From: Martensiomyces pterosporus
Taxonomy: Eukaryota; Kickxellomycota; Kickxellomycetes; Kickxellales; Kickxellaceae
Direction: 5' to 3'
Length of the DNA stretch: 64,000 nucleotides
Assembly (NCBI GenBank): GCA_025201845.1
Contig: MU603981.1
Coordinates: forward strand, 4,938-68,937
A program made the position numbers and the translations under genes. Shown here piece by piece: positions 43,253-52,645 of this stretch. Below the pieces are notes generated by a model. The model was not told where the DNA came from. It ran no database searches and worked only from the letters and a program-made list of their open reading frames with translations. Each line of letters begins with the position of its first letter. Position 1 is the stretch's first letter.

Positions 43253-44155
43253 CTAGACTTGGCCCAGGATACGCTCGAGCAAGCGCTCGCTTTGGCTCAA
43301 GTACCCTGATCCAAATAGGTTAAAGTGGTTCACTGTGTGGTACAGCTCATAGATCATGCCGCGCCTTTTGAACCCAGGCGCCTGTGGGATGATCGCATGG
43401 TATGCATCGAAGAAGTCCTGGCTGAATCCACCAAACATCCTCATGATCCCCAGCTCCGCCTCGTGGTGGCCCCAATACGCGGCTGGGTCAAATATCACAG
43501 GCTCGCCGTGCTCATCTGCCATGCAGTTGCCGCTCCACAAGTCGCCATGAACCAGCGACGGCGCGACATCCACGCATCGGAAGAACTCGGGCAGCCTGGC
43601 AAGCAGCTCGTTGCAAAGCGCCTTAGTGTGTCCGGTGAACTTGGCGCGCACAAACTGGAACTCCAGACGCGCATGCAGGAAATCCACCCAGCTCTGGCGC
43701 CATGTGTTGACTTGGGGCGTGCTGCCAATCGAGTTATCCATCTGGAACCCGAACTCAGCAGGGCCCTTGGCGAGGTGCATGTGGGCCAGCTGCTCACCTA
43801 GCCTTTTCTGATTGCGCAGCGGACGCATGTGGATGTACTCGGTGACCAGAAATGCGCCACGGGGCAACTCGCCTACGCCGATGGGCTCGGGCACACGAAT
43901 GGCGTTTGTTTGGCGCAGGGCGGATAGGCCGGCCATCTCGGCCCGGAACATGTCGACGCACTCTTGCTTGCTCAGCTGGCGGTCGGCGTCATGCTGCTTG
44001 ACAAAGTAGCACTGGCCGTCGTTGGCTTTGGCCATGTAGGCCATGCTGATGCACCCACCGCCGACTGGATTGAGCGACACGATTTCTGCGCCGTCTCCGA
44101 TGCCGTGCTTGCGCAAAAGCGCACTGATCGCCGGAATGAGATCCGATTCAGTCAT
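43253..44155 (-). CDS. Fructosamine-3-kinase-like (ketosamine kinase) protein
   Basis: 300 aa, the family length. Family enzymes phosphorylate ketosamines on glycated proteins, leading to deglycation. Seen: VGGGCISMAY (nucleotide-binding loop), YFVKQ Lys, VHGDLWSGN catalytic loop and IFDPAAYWGHHEAELG metal-binding segment, followed by FNLFGSGYL. The start MTESDLIPAIS was chosen for fit; an in-frame Met at 44194 adds 13 residues. The frame is open further upstream without similarity. Convergent with GH17. Whether the substrate is fructosamine or ribulosamine cannot be told. Confidence 0.9.
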   Translation of the reverse strand: MTESDLIPAISALLRKHGIGDGAEIVSLNPVGGGCISMAYMAKANDGQCYFVKQHDADRQLSKQECVDMFRAEMAGLSALRQTNAIRVPEPIGVGELPRGAFLVTEYIHMRPLRNQKRLGEQLAHMHLAKGPAEFGFQMDNSIGSTPQVNTWRQSWVDFLHARLEFQFVRAKFTGHTKALCNELLARLPEFFRCVDVAPSLVHGDLWSGNCMADEHGEPVIFDPAAYWGHHEAELGIMRMFGGFSQDFFDAYHAIIPQAPGFKRRGMIYELYHTVNHFNLFGSGYLSQSERLLERILGQV

Positions 44156-44624
44156 ATCCGCAATTTGAGTGTCTGCTTGGCTGGCTAGTAGCATATACAC
44201 GACGAGCTTGCGTATGTGGGTTGGAGGCAGCAAAATGCAGCACTCTTGGCCACCCTGTGCCGCGGGATTTGTGTCTGCACGCGGCGTCCTTTTGGTTATG
44301 TGGGCTGTGCGTGACCATGTCGACCGGCTACCTGGTAAGCCTCCCCCATCTCCTTTCTGCTTCTCTGGCTTGGCCCACATTCTCAAGAAACAGAGGTGGC
44401 GGTGCTATTTATTTGCATGCGATCTGGCAAAAGAATGGAGCAGCTGTGGAGAGGAATCCTGAGGAACATCCAGGGCCAGAGCGTGCAGAGAAGCAAGTTG
44501 CAGAAGGCTCTACGAGCCACATCTCTCCCACCTTCGTCTTCCACCGCTACTCGTAGAGAAAGACTCGCATCGACCATCTCTCGCAATACACACGTCAAAA
44601 GCGTATCCCCCCTGCATATCGGCA

Positions 44625-46148
44625 ATGGATTGGATCAGACACTGTCTCGCACTTTGTGCGCTTCTGGTCCTCTGCTGGGCTCAAGTAGAGATGAGGGAAC
44701 CCGCGCCACGGCGCTCCAAGTTCAGCCGGTTCTACATCGCGAGCGACGACATCGACTACAACATGAAATCGCCGCTGGACAACAAGATCGGCTACCCCTG
44801 CCGCAAATTCATCGCCGGCCCCACCCAGGGCACTCTAGTTGCCGGCCAGGACCTCAAGGTGTTCTTCGACGGCACGGCCACACGCCAGGGCGGCGACTGC
44901 CAATTCGCCATCTCCTACGACAACGGAACGTCCTTCGCCGTGCTCTGGGACAAGCTGACGAATTGCTTTTTGGACACCGTCAACGGCGGCTACGAGGTGC
45001 CCATTCCCGAGAAACTGCCTGCGGCAAAGGAGGCGGTTTTTGCGTGGACTTGGATTCCCGCCACGGGCAGCAGGGGCTATTACATGAACTGCGCCGATGT
45101 CAGAGTGGAGAACTATGGCCAGCAGGAGAAGTATATTGGCAAGGAGCTGCTGGCAGTCAATGTGCCTGGAAAGCAGGACCTGCCGCCAAAGAAGTTTGGC
45201 GTCGAGGATTCACTCAATTCGATGCTGGAGCAACGGCCGCTGATTACTATCGGCGAGCCTTTACAGGTTACTGCTACACCGACAGCAGAGAGTAGCGAGG
45301 AAGCAAGCACAGGCTCTAGCAGCACTGAGTCAGCAGATGGAGGGGCATCGGATTCTGGGACAGTCATCCTGTATGTCTCTGAGGACACATCCACGACAAC
45401 AAACGTGGTTTATGTGACCAGGTTTATCACCGACAAAGACACAGAAACTGACGACATGTACACATACGGCTATGGAATCCAGACTAGGGGCAGTATGGCG
45501 ACGCAGCATGGACCCCTGGGCTTGCCAATGGTCGGCACAAACGTCGGACTCACCGTTGCCGACGACTCCACTGCAACCACCAAAGAGCTCGACAGCTTCC
45601 CCACATTCACGGACGACTGGGCAACCAGCAAGCCCACTGGCAGCACGAAGTGGATGGGCTCGGACTCCATTGACTACATCCCTCCTTCAGCAATGCTCCC
45701 GCGCACCCAGCCATCCAGGAGCGGCAGCTCAGTCGACCTGTGGCCCGTAGGCAAACAGTCAGCAGGTGGCGGCAGTGCGCTGGGGTCGCTTGAGCCAGAC
45801 TCCACCTACCCAGCAGGAACGCCGCTCTTTGGCTATAACCCCGACACCGGTGGCCCAAGGACGCTGGGCGACGAGAAGCTCGGCCAAACGGATCCAGTTC
45901 TATCGGATCTCGATGCCCTGAGCCATGCACTCAGCCCGGTCATTACAAACAGGCCGCCGCTGAAGAGCGTGATTGAGCAGGTGCTGTCGAGATCCAGCCA
46001 GATGCACAGCTCAATGGATGTCACTCAGCATGCCGCCGTCACTTTGTTCAGCACCGTGACCATGGATGGAAAGCCTGTGCTGCAGGTCGTTGTTTCTTCA
46101 AACAACACGGCTGTTCCCGGTAGCCTAACAATCTCATACTCCGTCTAA
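44625..46148 (+). CDS. Secreted LPMO-like (AA11-like fold) protein lacking the copper histidines
   Basis: 507 aa. Signal peptide MDWIRHCLALCALLVLCWA gives a predicted mature start QVEMREPAPRRSKF. Residues ~20-190 resemble fungal AA11-like/chitin-binding-4 proteins: SPLDNKIGYPCRKF, GGDCQFAISYDNG, FAWTWIPATGSRGYYMNCADV. In copper LPMOs the mature N-terminus is His, and a second His stands in an HGGG-x-CQ motif; here these are Gln and Arg (TRQGGDCQ). The Cys pattern and Tyr of YYMNCA are kept. A Ser/Thr-rich region of more than 300 residues follows, with no clear anchor at the end. It is probably a secreted or wall protein using the fold for binding, not oxidation. Confidence 0.78.
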   Translation: MDWIRHCLALCALLVLCWAQVEMREPAPRRSKFSRFYIASDDIDYNMKSPLDNKIGYPCRKFIAGPTQGTLVAGQDLKVFFDGTATRQGGDCQFAISYDNGTSFAVLWDKLTNCFLDTVNGGYEVPIPEKLPAAKEAVFAWTWIPATGSRGYYMNCADVRVENYGQQEKYIGKELLAVNVPGKQDLPPKKFGVEDSLNSMLEQRPLITIGEPLQVTATPTAESSEEASTGSSSTESADGGASDSGTVILYVSEDTSTTTNVVYVTRFITDKDTETDDMYTYGYGIQTRGSMATQHGPLGLPMVGTNVGLTVADDSTATTKELDSFPTFTDDWATSKPTGSTKWMGSDSIDYIPPSAMLPRTQPSRSGSSVDLWPVGKQSAGGGSALGSLEPDSTYPAGTPLFGYNPDTGGPRTLGDEKLGQTDPVLSDLDALSHALSPVITNRPPLKSVIEQVLSRSSQMHSSMDVTQHAAVTLFSTVTMDGKPVLQVVVSSNNTAVPGSLTISYSV

Positions 46149-46196
46149 AACAGACACAGACGCACGCTCTACAGGCCTTTCAGATCTATTATGTTG

Positions 46197-46202
46197 AATA
46201 AA
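46197..46202 (+). terminator. AATAAA polyadenylation signal of the LPMO-like gene
   Basis: AATAAA 49 bases after the stop, 31 bases before the convergent NDUFAF7 stop. Confidence 0.5.
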
Positions 46203-46232
46203 AGGCCATCCCGGCTCATATTTTGCTACAAG

Positions 46233-47726
46233 CTACTTGGTGATCTTTTCAACCTTGGGTCTGTGGAGCTCTTCCTTCGACGGAGGCGCAAATGGCACAG
46301 GCACGCCCTCCGAGCTATTGGGCAGGACTGCGAGGACCTTGTAAATTCGCCCCATGCTGTTCTGATCGGTGAGGCGCTTGTAGCAGTCCACAAGATCCTT
46401 CTGCACCTTCGCGTCTTTGGTGGTCTGCAAGAGCTGCTGCAGACGGGCCTGAACCCCCATCGAATGCAAAAAGCTGCCCTGCTCCACAGGCCCATAGCAC
46501 TTTGCCCTGCCCTTCGCTGCGTAGCGGAGGTAGCTAAAGTCCACGTCAGCTGTAAGATCCATCGACCCGGGCGAGCTCAGCGGATTGGCAAACATGTGCT
46601 TCCTGATGCCGCGGAACGTGTCTCCCTGAGTCCAGTCCTGGCCGTAGTCGATGATCAGGCCCATGCCGTTGTTGGCCGAGATCCAGTCGGAGAGCTGGAT
46701 CATCACGCGGGCTGATTCAGGCGACACCTCGATGCGGTCGCCCTTGTCGAACAGCGTGTCAAACCGCTGGTCGCGCATGAGCATTGCTGCATTCGCAGTG
46801 ACGTTGCGCGATTTCACGTACTTGAAATTGCAGGCATCCGAGTCGGCGGTCAGCGACGAGTGCGGCGAGTTGGAGAGCTTGGCCACGCCGTGGACATTGC
46901 TGTCGGCGGCGCTGTCAGAGTCGGCCACGTCGATGAGAATCTCGCTCCACCCGCTGCCGTCCTTGGCCTTCTCGAACTTGTAGATGGGCAGGGCATCGAA
47001 GAACTCGTGTGCCATGACGAGGGGCACGCAATCGGCATCGACGCTGACCTCGTCGAGCAAATCGTGCCACCTAACGGGTAGGCCCCCTCTACCCTTGCTC
47101 ACACTGCTCGCCGGCGTGCCCTTGTCGTTCTTATCCTCAACGGTTTTGGTCACTCCCCAGTCGCATCCCAGCTTATCGTGCTGCACTTTACGCAGCTCGG
47201 GGCTCCGCTCGACAAAATGCACGCCCTCGATGCTTGCATGGAACTCGGGGAACCTCCTTGAGGCTCTCAGCATGTCGTCCATCAGCGTGCCCCGACCGGG
47301 GCCCAGCTCGACCATAGCTGTTCTTCTGGGCCGGCCCATCATCTCCCAGTGCAGAACGTACCAGATAGCCATTATCTCGCCGAACATCTGGCTGATCTCG
47401 GGCGACGTGACAAAGTCGCCCTCGCGCCCAAACACCTGGCCCTTGGTGTAGTATCCGCCGATGGGACTGGTCAGTGCGAGCTGCATGTACTGGGCGATGG
47501 AGATCGGGCCGGTGGCCAAGATTGTCTCGCGGATGTGTTTGGCTAGGGGCGTGAGCTCCTCCTTCACCTTGACCGAAGTGCCGTCTGGCCGGTAGATTGT
47601 CGAGGTGTGCCGGCGCGAGTGCTGGGCTGGTGGTAGGTGCGATGCCCGCGGCGATGGCAGACGAGCGGCAGCTGGTGCCAGGGACCCCGCAAGCAATCTG
47701 TGAGCTGGAGAAACACGCGACAACAT
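46233..47726 (-). CDS. NDUFAF7: NDUFAF7/MidA arginine methyltransferase, mitochondrial
   Basis: 497 aa. Complex I assembly factor that dimethylates an Arg of the NDUFS2 subunit in the matrix. The presequence MLSRVSPAHRLLAGSLAP is Arg/Ala-rich without acids. Then come TPLAKHIRETILATGPISIAQYM and GYYTKGQVFGREGDFVTSPEISQMFGE, the family signature. The SAM-binding loop is VELGPGRGTLMDD and the later motif is AHEFFDALPIYKF. Lengthened linkers occur at DKNDKGTPASS and around SDSAADSN. The frame extends upstream to 47870 but the presequence Met is preferred. Its presence implies the organism has respiratory complex I. Confidence 0.94.
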   Translation of the reverse strand: MLSRVSPAHRLLAGSLAPAAARLPSPRASHLPPAQHSRRHTSTIYRPDGTSVKVKEELTPLAKHIRETILATGPISIAQYMQLALTSPIGGYYTKGQVFGREGDFVTSPEISQMFGEIMAIWYVLHWEMMGRPRRTAMVELGPGRGTLMDDMLRASRRFPEFHASIEGVHFVERSPELRKVQHDKLGCDWGVTKTVEDKNDKGTPASSVSKGRGGLPVRWHDLLDEVSVDADCVPLVMAHEFFDALPIYKFEKAKDGSGWSEILIDVADSDSAADSNVHGVAKLSNSPHSSLTADSDACNFKYVKSRNVTANAAMLMRDQRFDTLFDKGDRIEVSPESARVMIQLSDWISANNGMGLIIDYGQDWTQGDTFRGIRKHMFANPLSSPGSMDLTADVDFSYLRYAAKGRAKCYGPVEQGSFLHSMGVQARLQQLLQTTKDAKVQKDLVDCYKRLTDQNSMGRIYKVLAVLPNSSEGVPVPFAPPSKEELHRPKVEKITK

Positions 47727-48048
47727 ATTCTTCTCTTCTGTCTGGCGTCTCTTATGGCGGCCGGCGGCGTCTGCAGACAAAAGGATATTGGTGTCAAGCA
47801 AGAAGCAAGAAGGATCAGGCGTTTCATATCGTTGGATACTGTAAATAAAAAAAGGCTCGAGTTGGCGCAAATGATTGGCGATAACGACAAGTATGGTGGT
47901 GTAGGCTGACCAGAAGCAGCCCCGTTTCAGCCTATTTTTTTTTCCAGCGAGTGCTCAGCAAAAGCAAGGCTCGGTGTTCGAAGGAAAGAAGCGAAAATGT
48001 ACAAGCAAAGGGAGAAGGTGGTGATATACAGATTGAGAGGACTGCGCG
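47727..48048. other. Short intergenic region, NDUFAF7 5' flank
   Basis: About 320 bases between two minus-strand genes; contains a T run at 47935-47943 and no gene. Confidence 0.4.
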
Positions 48049-49134
48049 CTAAAACCCGGTGCCAAAGATATCGCCAAAGAGACCCTCGTTCTTCTTCTCT
48101 CCATCCGCCGCAGCCCTTTGCACCGCCGTGCTGCTGCCAAGTAGGCTGCTTGCGTTGATGCCCAGCGGAAGAGCCGAAATAGCCGCCGATCCTGGAGCCT
48201 TGGCCATGGTCGAGGGCGTGTACACATCAACGTCCTTCTCCAAGAAGCTCGTAATCTCCATTATAGAGTAGTCCACACCAACGCCGCCACTGTCTGCAGG
48301 CGCCTTCGTGGTGGTTTTTGCAATGCCAAAGCCCAGATCGAGACCGAGATCAAACACGGGACTGCCGCCGTCTGCGAGGTGCTGTGTGGGCTCTTCCGGT
48401 GGCGGGTCTGGGTTTGGCACCTGCACAGGAGTGCTTGCTGCCGCATTAGCGGCGGCTGCGTCTGATCGTAGGAAGCCTTTGGGCAGGAGTGACGGGATCA
48501 GCAGCGATTGCGCTGGGAGATCGGGTAAGCGCGATGCGCGCTGTTTCTTGGACACAGTGGGTGGCGATTTGTTCTCGCCTGGCCCGGGTGCTTTTGCCTT
48601 AGGGTCAGTAGCATTGTCTGTGTCTGCTCCTTCCTCTTCTGCAGCATCCGGGTGCTCGTCTCTCTCCTTCCTCTTCTTGCCCCTCTCGCGCTCGGTTGCT
48701 CCACTCGCTGCCTGTAACTTCTCGTCAGCCTCAGCAGCAGCAGCAGCAGCAGCCATTCTGCGTGCATCTCTCCTTCGCCATCGCCGCCTCTCTCTCCTCG
48801 CCTTACGGTCTACCTCCAGACACCTCCACGCATTCAGTATCTGGTCGTCCTCACTGTCACTTGCGCCCTCCTGTGGCGGCAACAAGCCAGGACGTCTACG
48901 TTGATCGGAGGAGGGAAACAGCGGTGCCCAGATGCTCAAAATACCGCCGTCGTCCCCGTTCTCGCTGGCCTCCTCATTGCTTGTCGTTCGCCGCCTGCCA
49001 CTGCTGCCGCCGGCAAGAAGCAGGTGTGCTCTAGCTGCGCTGTTCTGGCGCAAATTCACCAGCAGCGAAGGACGTATCCGCACGCAGCTCATAAGCGACA
49101 CGCGCCGCGGGCAGACCCGGCCCTGGCGCTCCAT
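48049..49134 (-). CDS. Hypothetical low-complexity protein, 361 aa
   Basis: Not recognised. From MERQGRVCPRRVSL the protein has a moderately ordered N-terminal third with SIWAPLFPSSDQRRR and SDSEDDQILNAWRCLEVD, a highly basic helix (RRERRRWRRRDARRM) running into poly-Ala and a probable coiled coil, an acidic/Pro middle, then a C-terminal part with VFDLGLDLGFG, VDYSIMEITSFLEKDVDVYTP and a Phe-Gly ending (GLFGDIFGTGF). The basic cluster suggests nuclear location. An uninterrupted frame of this length and a clear codon pattern support it as real. The frame reaches 49455 upstream without added features. Confidence 0.6.
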   Translation of the reverse strand: MERQGRVCPRRVSLMSCVRIRPSLLVNLRQNSAARAHLLLAGGSSGRRRTTSNEEASENGDDGGILSIWAPLFPSSDQRRRPGLLPPQEGASDSEDDQILNAWRCLEVDRKARRERRRWRRRDARRMAAAAAAAEADEKLQAASGATERERGKKRKERDEHPDAAEEEGADTDNATDPKAKAPGPGENKSPPTVSKKQRASRLPDLPAQSLLIPSLLPKGFLRSDAAAANAAASTPVQVPNPDPPPEEPTQHLADGGSPVFDLGLDLGFGIAKTTTKAPADSGGVGVDYSIMEITSFLEKDVDVYTPSTMAKAPGSAAISALPLGINASSLLGSSTAVQRAAADGEKKNEGLFGDIFGTGF

Positions 49135-49489
49135 GGATGCAGCTTTCAGAGAGAAAAAAAGATGGCTGTGCGCAGGTGCTGCCAGGTGGAATTGAAACAC
49201 AAAGGCTGGTGTGAATTTGTGAAGGAAGGGAGGCAAGCAGCATACAAGCGAGTCGCCTTTAAAGCAAGCAATGCGTGTGGAGTGTGCGGCTCGCCGGCAA
49301 GTCGACTGGCACGAGCCACGCAGCGCCATCCAGAATAAACAAACACCGCTCGCAGCCCAAGGCTCGGCACACAGCAGATCAGCTCCAGCAGGCGGTTTGG
49401 GGGGGCATAAACCCAACTTTAATGATATCCAGGCAAAGGAACTTGGCACGCACAAAAAACAAGAGAAACAAAAGCAGGCGGCGCCGAGA
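49135..49489. other. Region upstream of the hypothetical gene and downstream of PAB1
   Basis: 355 bases between two minus-strand genes. Holds the PAB1 3' flank (A-rich ACAAAAAACAAG tract near 49450-49470) and the promoter of the 361-aa gene. No gene. Confidence 0.4.
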
Positions 49490-51779
49490 CTACTCCTCGT
49501 CGTCGGGCGACTCCTTCAGAACGTCGACGGCCTCAGTGACCTTCGCCTCGAGGGCCTCGGCGTTCTCGAGCAGGTGGAGAAGCTCGCTGTTGTCCATCTC
49601 CAGGAGCATGCCGGTGATCTTTCCGGCCTTCTCCTCGTCGTGGGCGGCAATGAGGGGGTACAGGGCCTCGCCGAGCATCTGCTTCTGCTCCTCCTCGGGC
49701 GCAGCAGCCAGGGCGGCGGCAGTGAGGACGTTGGACTGCTCAGCAGCAGGAGCGGGCGCATCGGCCTGGGGCGCCTCCTGGGGCTGGGCCGGCGCCTGCT
49801 GGGCGGCACGGGGGTTGGTGCGGTATCCGCCGCGTCCGCCGCGGGCCGCGTAGCCGCCACGGCCTCCGGGCTGGCGGGGGTTGCGCGGGCGAGCAGGGCG
49901 AGCGCCGGCGGGAACGGGGTACTGGGGAACGGGGTACTGGCCGGGCATGGGGTACTGGCCGGGAACAGGGGGCTGGCCGCCCTGCCAGCGGACGGGGCGG
50001 GGAGCAGGGTAGCCGCCGCGGGGAGCAGCGTATCCAGGGGGGTAGTACATGGGGGCGCCGTACACGGGCGCGCCGACAGGGGCGGCGCCGCGCCACTGGC
50101 GCTGGTTGGCCTCCATCTGCTGGCGGCGCTGCTCGCGGCGCTGGGCAAGGGCAACGTAGAGGGGCTTGCTGCCGAGCATGCGGCCGTTCATCTCAGTGGT
50201 GGCCTTGGTGGCCTCCTCGGGCGCAGAGAAGCACACGAAGCCGAAGCCGCGCGATACGCCCTTGTCGTCGCGCATGACCTTGGCGCTGGTGATGACGCCG
50301 TAGGGGGCAAACTCCTGGCGGAGCTTGTCGTCGTCCACGTCGTCGTCAAAGTTCTTGACGTACAGGTTGACGCCCTGGTACTTGCTGAGCTTCTCCAGCT
50401 TGGCCTGCTCGTACTGGCGGCGGAGCTCCTCCGAGCGCTCGGCCTTCTTCTGCGCGCGCGACACAAAGAGCTTCTCGCCGTGGAAGTCGGTCTCGTGCAG
50501 CTCCTCAACCGCCTTGCGGGCCGCCTCGTGGTCCTCAAAGTTGATAAAGCCGAAGCCGCGGGACTTGTTCTCCTCGTCGCGCTGGATGACAGCCGAGGTG
50601 ATGGCGCCGTACTTGGTGAACAGCTCGTCGAGAGCATTGTCGTCGACATCAGCGGCGAGGTTCTTCACGTACACGTTGGTGAAGCGGGAGCGCATCTCGT
50701 CAAGGCGCGACTGGCGCTCGCGGCGGGGGACGTGGTGGCCAACGTAGACCTTGCTGTCGTTGAGAAGCATGCCGTTGACGTTCTCGATCGCCTGCTCGGC
50801 CGCCTCGCGCGTCTCGTAGTGGACGAAGCCGTAGCCGCGCGAGTTTCCGTTCTCGTCAACAGCCACCTTGCAGCTCAGGATGTCGCCGAACGCAGCAAAC
50901 GTGTCGTGCAGGGCCTTGTTGTCAATCGACGGGTCCAGGTTCTTGATGAAGATGTTGCCCGACCCGCTCTTGCGCAGGGAGGGGTCGCGCTGCGACCACA
51001 TGATGCGGCAGGGGCGGCCCTTGATCTCCGTGTAGTTCAGGGTCTCCAGAGCGCGCTCGCCTAAACGATCCAAGCCGTGTTTGTTGCAGCCAGCCGGCCA
51101 AGCAAGGCAGAGACGACAATGTACAGGCAGTATTAGTGTTAGCGAGTGAATGGGTGGATGGGAAGCAATCCTAGCAGTCGCATGGCGCTCCTGGAATTGC
51201 AGTGGATATGTGCGTGCGAACTGCTGCTGCAAGCAAGGGCGCGTTTTTTTTTTGAGTGCTACTGTTCCCACCAACGATACGGAGCCTCTCCTGAAATGAA
51301 AAGCAGGAGTCAGCACGTGCATTCCGGACATGCAGCAAGGATACCGGACCTCTGCTGCATGGGATGGCACGCACCATCTCCGCCATCTGCGCATGCACAC
51401 AAGGAACAGCAGCACGGGCGGGTGGACAGGGGAATGCAAGCAGCGGCTCTTCCGCGCAGGCGCTTTACTTACCATCGGAGCGGCTATGGAAGTTGACGTA
51501 CGAATAGCCCAGGCTGCGGCGAGTAACGGCGTCACGGCACACACGGATGCTGGCAACAGGCCCAATCATGTTGAACAGCTCATAGAGCATGGCCTCAGTG
51601 ACCGAGGTATCAAGCTCACCAACGTACAGGGAGGCGTTGGAGAAGGGGGCTCCGGCGGTCTGCTCGGGAGCAGCGCCAGCGGGGGCAGCAGGAACAGAGG
51701 CTTGCTCAACAGTGGTCTGAGCGGGGGCAGCGGGAGCCTCGACGGGGGCAGCGGAAGCGGGAGCAGCGGTTTCCGACAT
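49490..51779 (-). CDS. PAB1: Poly(A)-binding protein PAB1 (2 exons)
   Basis: Cytoplasmic poly(A)-binding protein controlling translation and mRNA decay. Model: exon 1 51779-51473, intron 51472-51061 (GTAAGT...TTTAG, 412 bases), exon 2 51060-49490; 625 aa. The intron splits RRM1, and joining gives [17 protein letters not shown], the canonical PABP sequence. Four RRMs follow: [48 protein letters not shown] and [16 protein letters not shown]. Then a Pro/Gly/Arg/Tyr-rich linker with repeated PGQYP, and the C-terminal MLLE domain ([27 protein letters not shown]). The N-terminus is Ala/Pro-rich. Confidence 0.97.
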
Positions 51780-52645
51780 TGTTCAGCTTTTTTAAAAAGG
51801 TTGAAAGGGAAATTTATATGGTTTTTTTAGATTGGGTATATAGAGGGAGTTAGATTGGCTTTCTGCGTGAAACACCAAGTAACAGCCTGGACAGTGGAAA
51901 TTGGGTTTTTTTTATATTTATGAGGGTTGGAGGGAGGAAAAAACGGAATGTGCTGGCAGACTTTTTTTTTCTCTGGCACACTGCCCTGCCCCGTAGCAGA
52001 AAAAAAAAAATTAGTGGGTGCTCTCGCCCACTTGCGGCTGGCCGCTGCCCACCCCTGCGAACAGAATCTTTTCTGATTGATTAGCGCTTTGTTGATTGAT
52101 TATCCGCGTGACATGTCACATATTGAGCGTGGCAATGATAGGTGCAGCTGTCTGTGCAGCTGCGGCTTTGGAGCCAGAGCTGCCCCAGCAGCCCTTGCAC
52201 GCCTCGCCATTTCTTGTCCTTGGTTCAGTGGGTCCACGGTACCGCCTGTCTGAAGCAGCAGGCCTTGTGCCTTGTGCCTTGCGACTTGCAGCTTGCAACC
52301 TGAAACATGAAGCACCACACAACCTTACCCCTTCGATGGACAGAATGGTCAATCACTCCGCTTATGCGGCTCCCATGGAGTCAGCAGAGCACGACACAAG
52401 ACCAAGATAATGGATGCATGCTGTGATTAATGCGAGCACTTGGACCATGAGCTGTGGATGACGACGAGCCATTAGCCCTCATTCTTTCTCTCTTCTCTAC
52501 GCCATCTGCTCTTTGCTCCACCTGTTTGTATTTGTACACCTTTGTTTACTCTGACTGGCATCCTCTCTCGCCTTCACTTTCCTGACCAGAAGCGCGACAG
52601 AGTGGTATCCTGCGCCGCTGTATACGCTACTCACACATCCCAACA
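51780..52645. other. Divergent promoter region PAB1 / Na+/H+ antiporter
   Basis: No gene. The PAB1-proximal 240 bases carry T runs that are A runs on the PAB1 strand: 51788-51793, 51822-51828, 51906-51913, 51962-51970, plus TATA-like TATATA at 51837-51842. The antiporter side is CT-rich (52478-52520). Confidence 0.5.

Noticed and set aside
49271..51064. 597-codon plus-strand frame over PAB1
   Set aside because: Antisense shadow of the PAB1 second exon with no domain resemblance.
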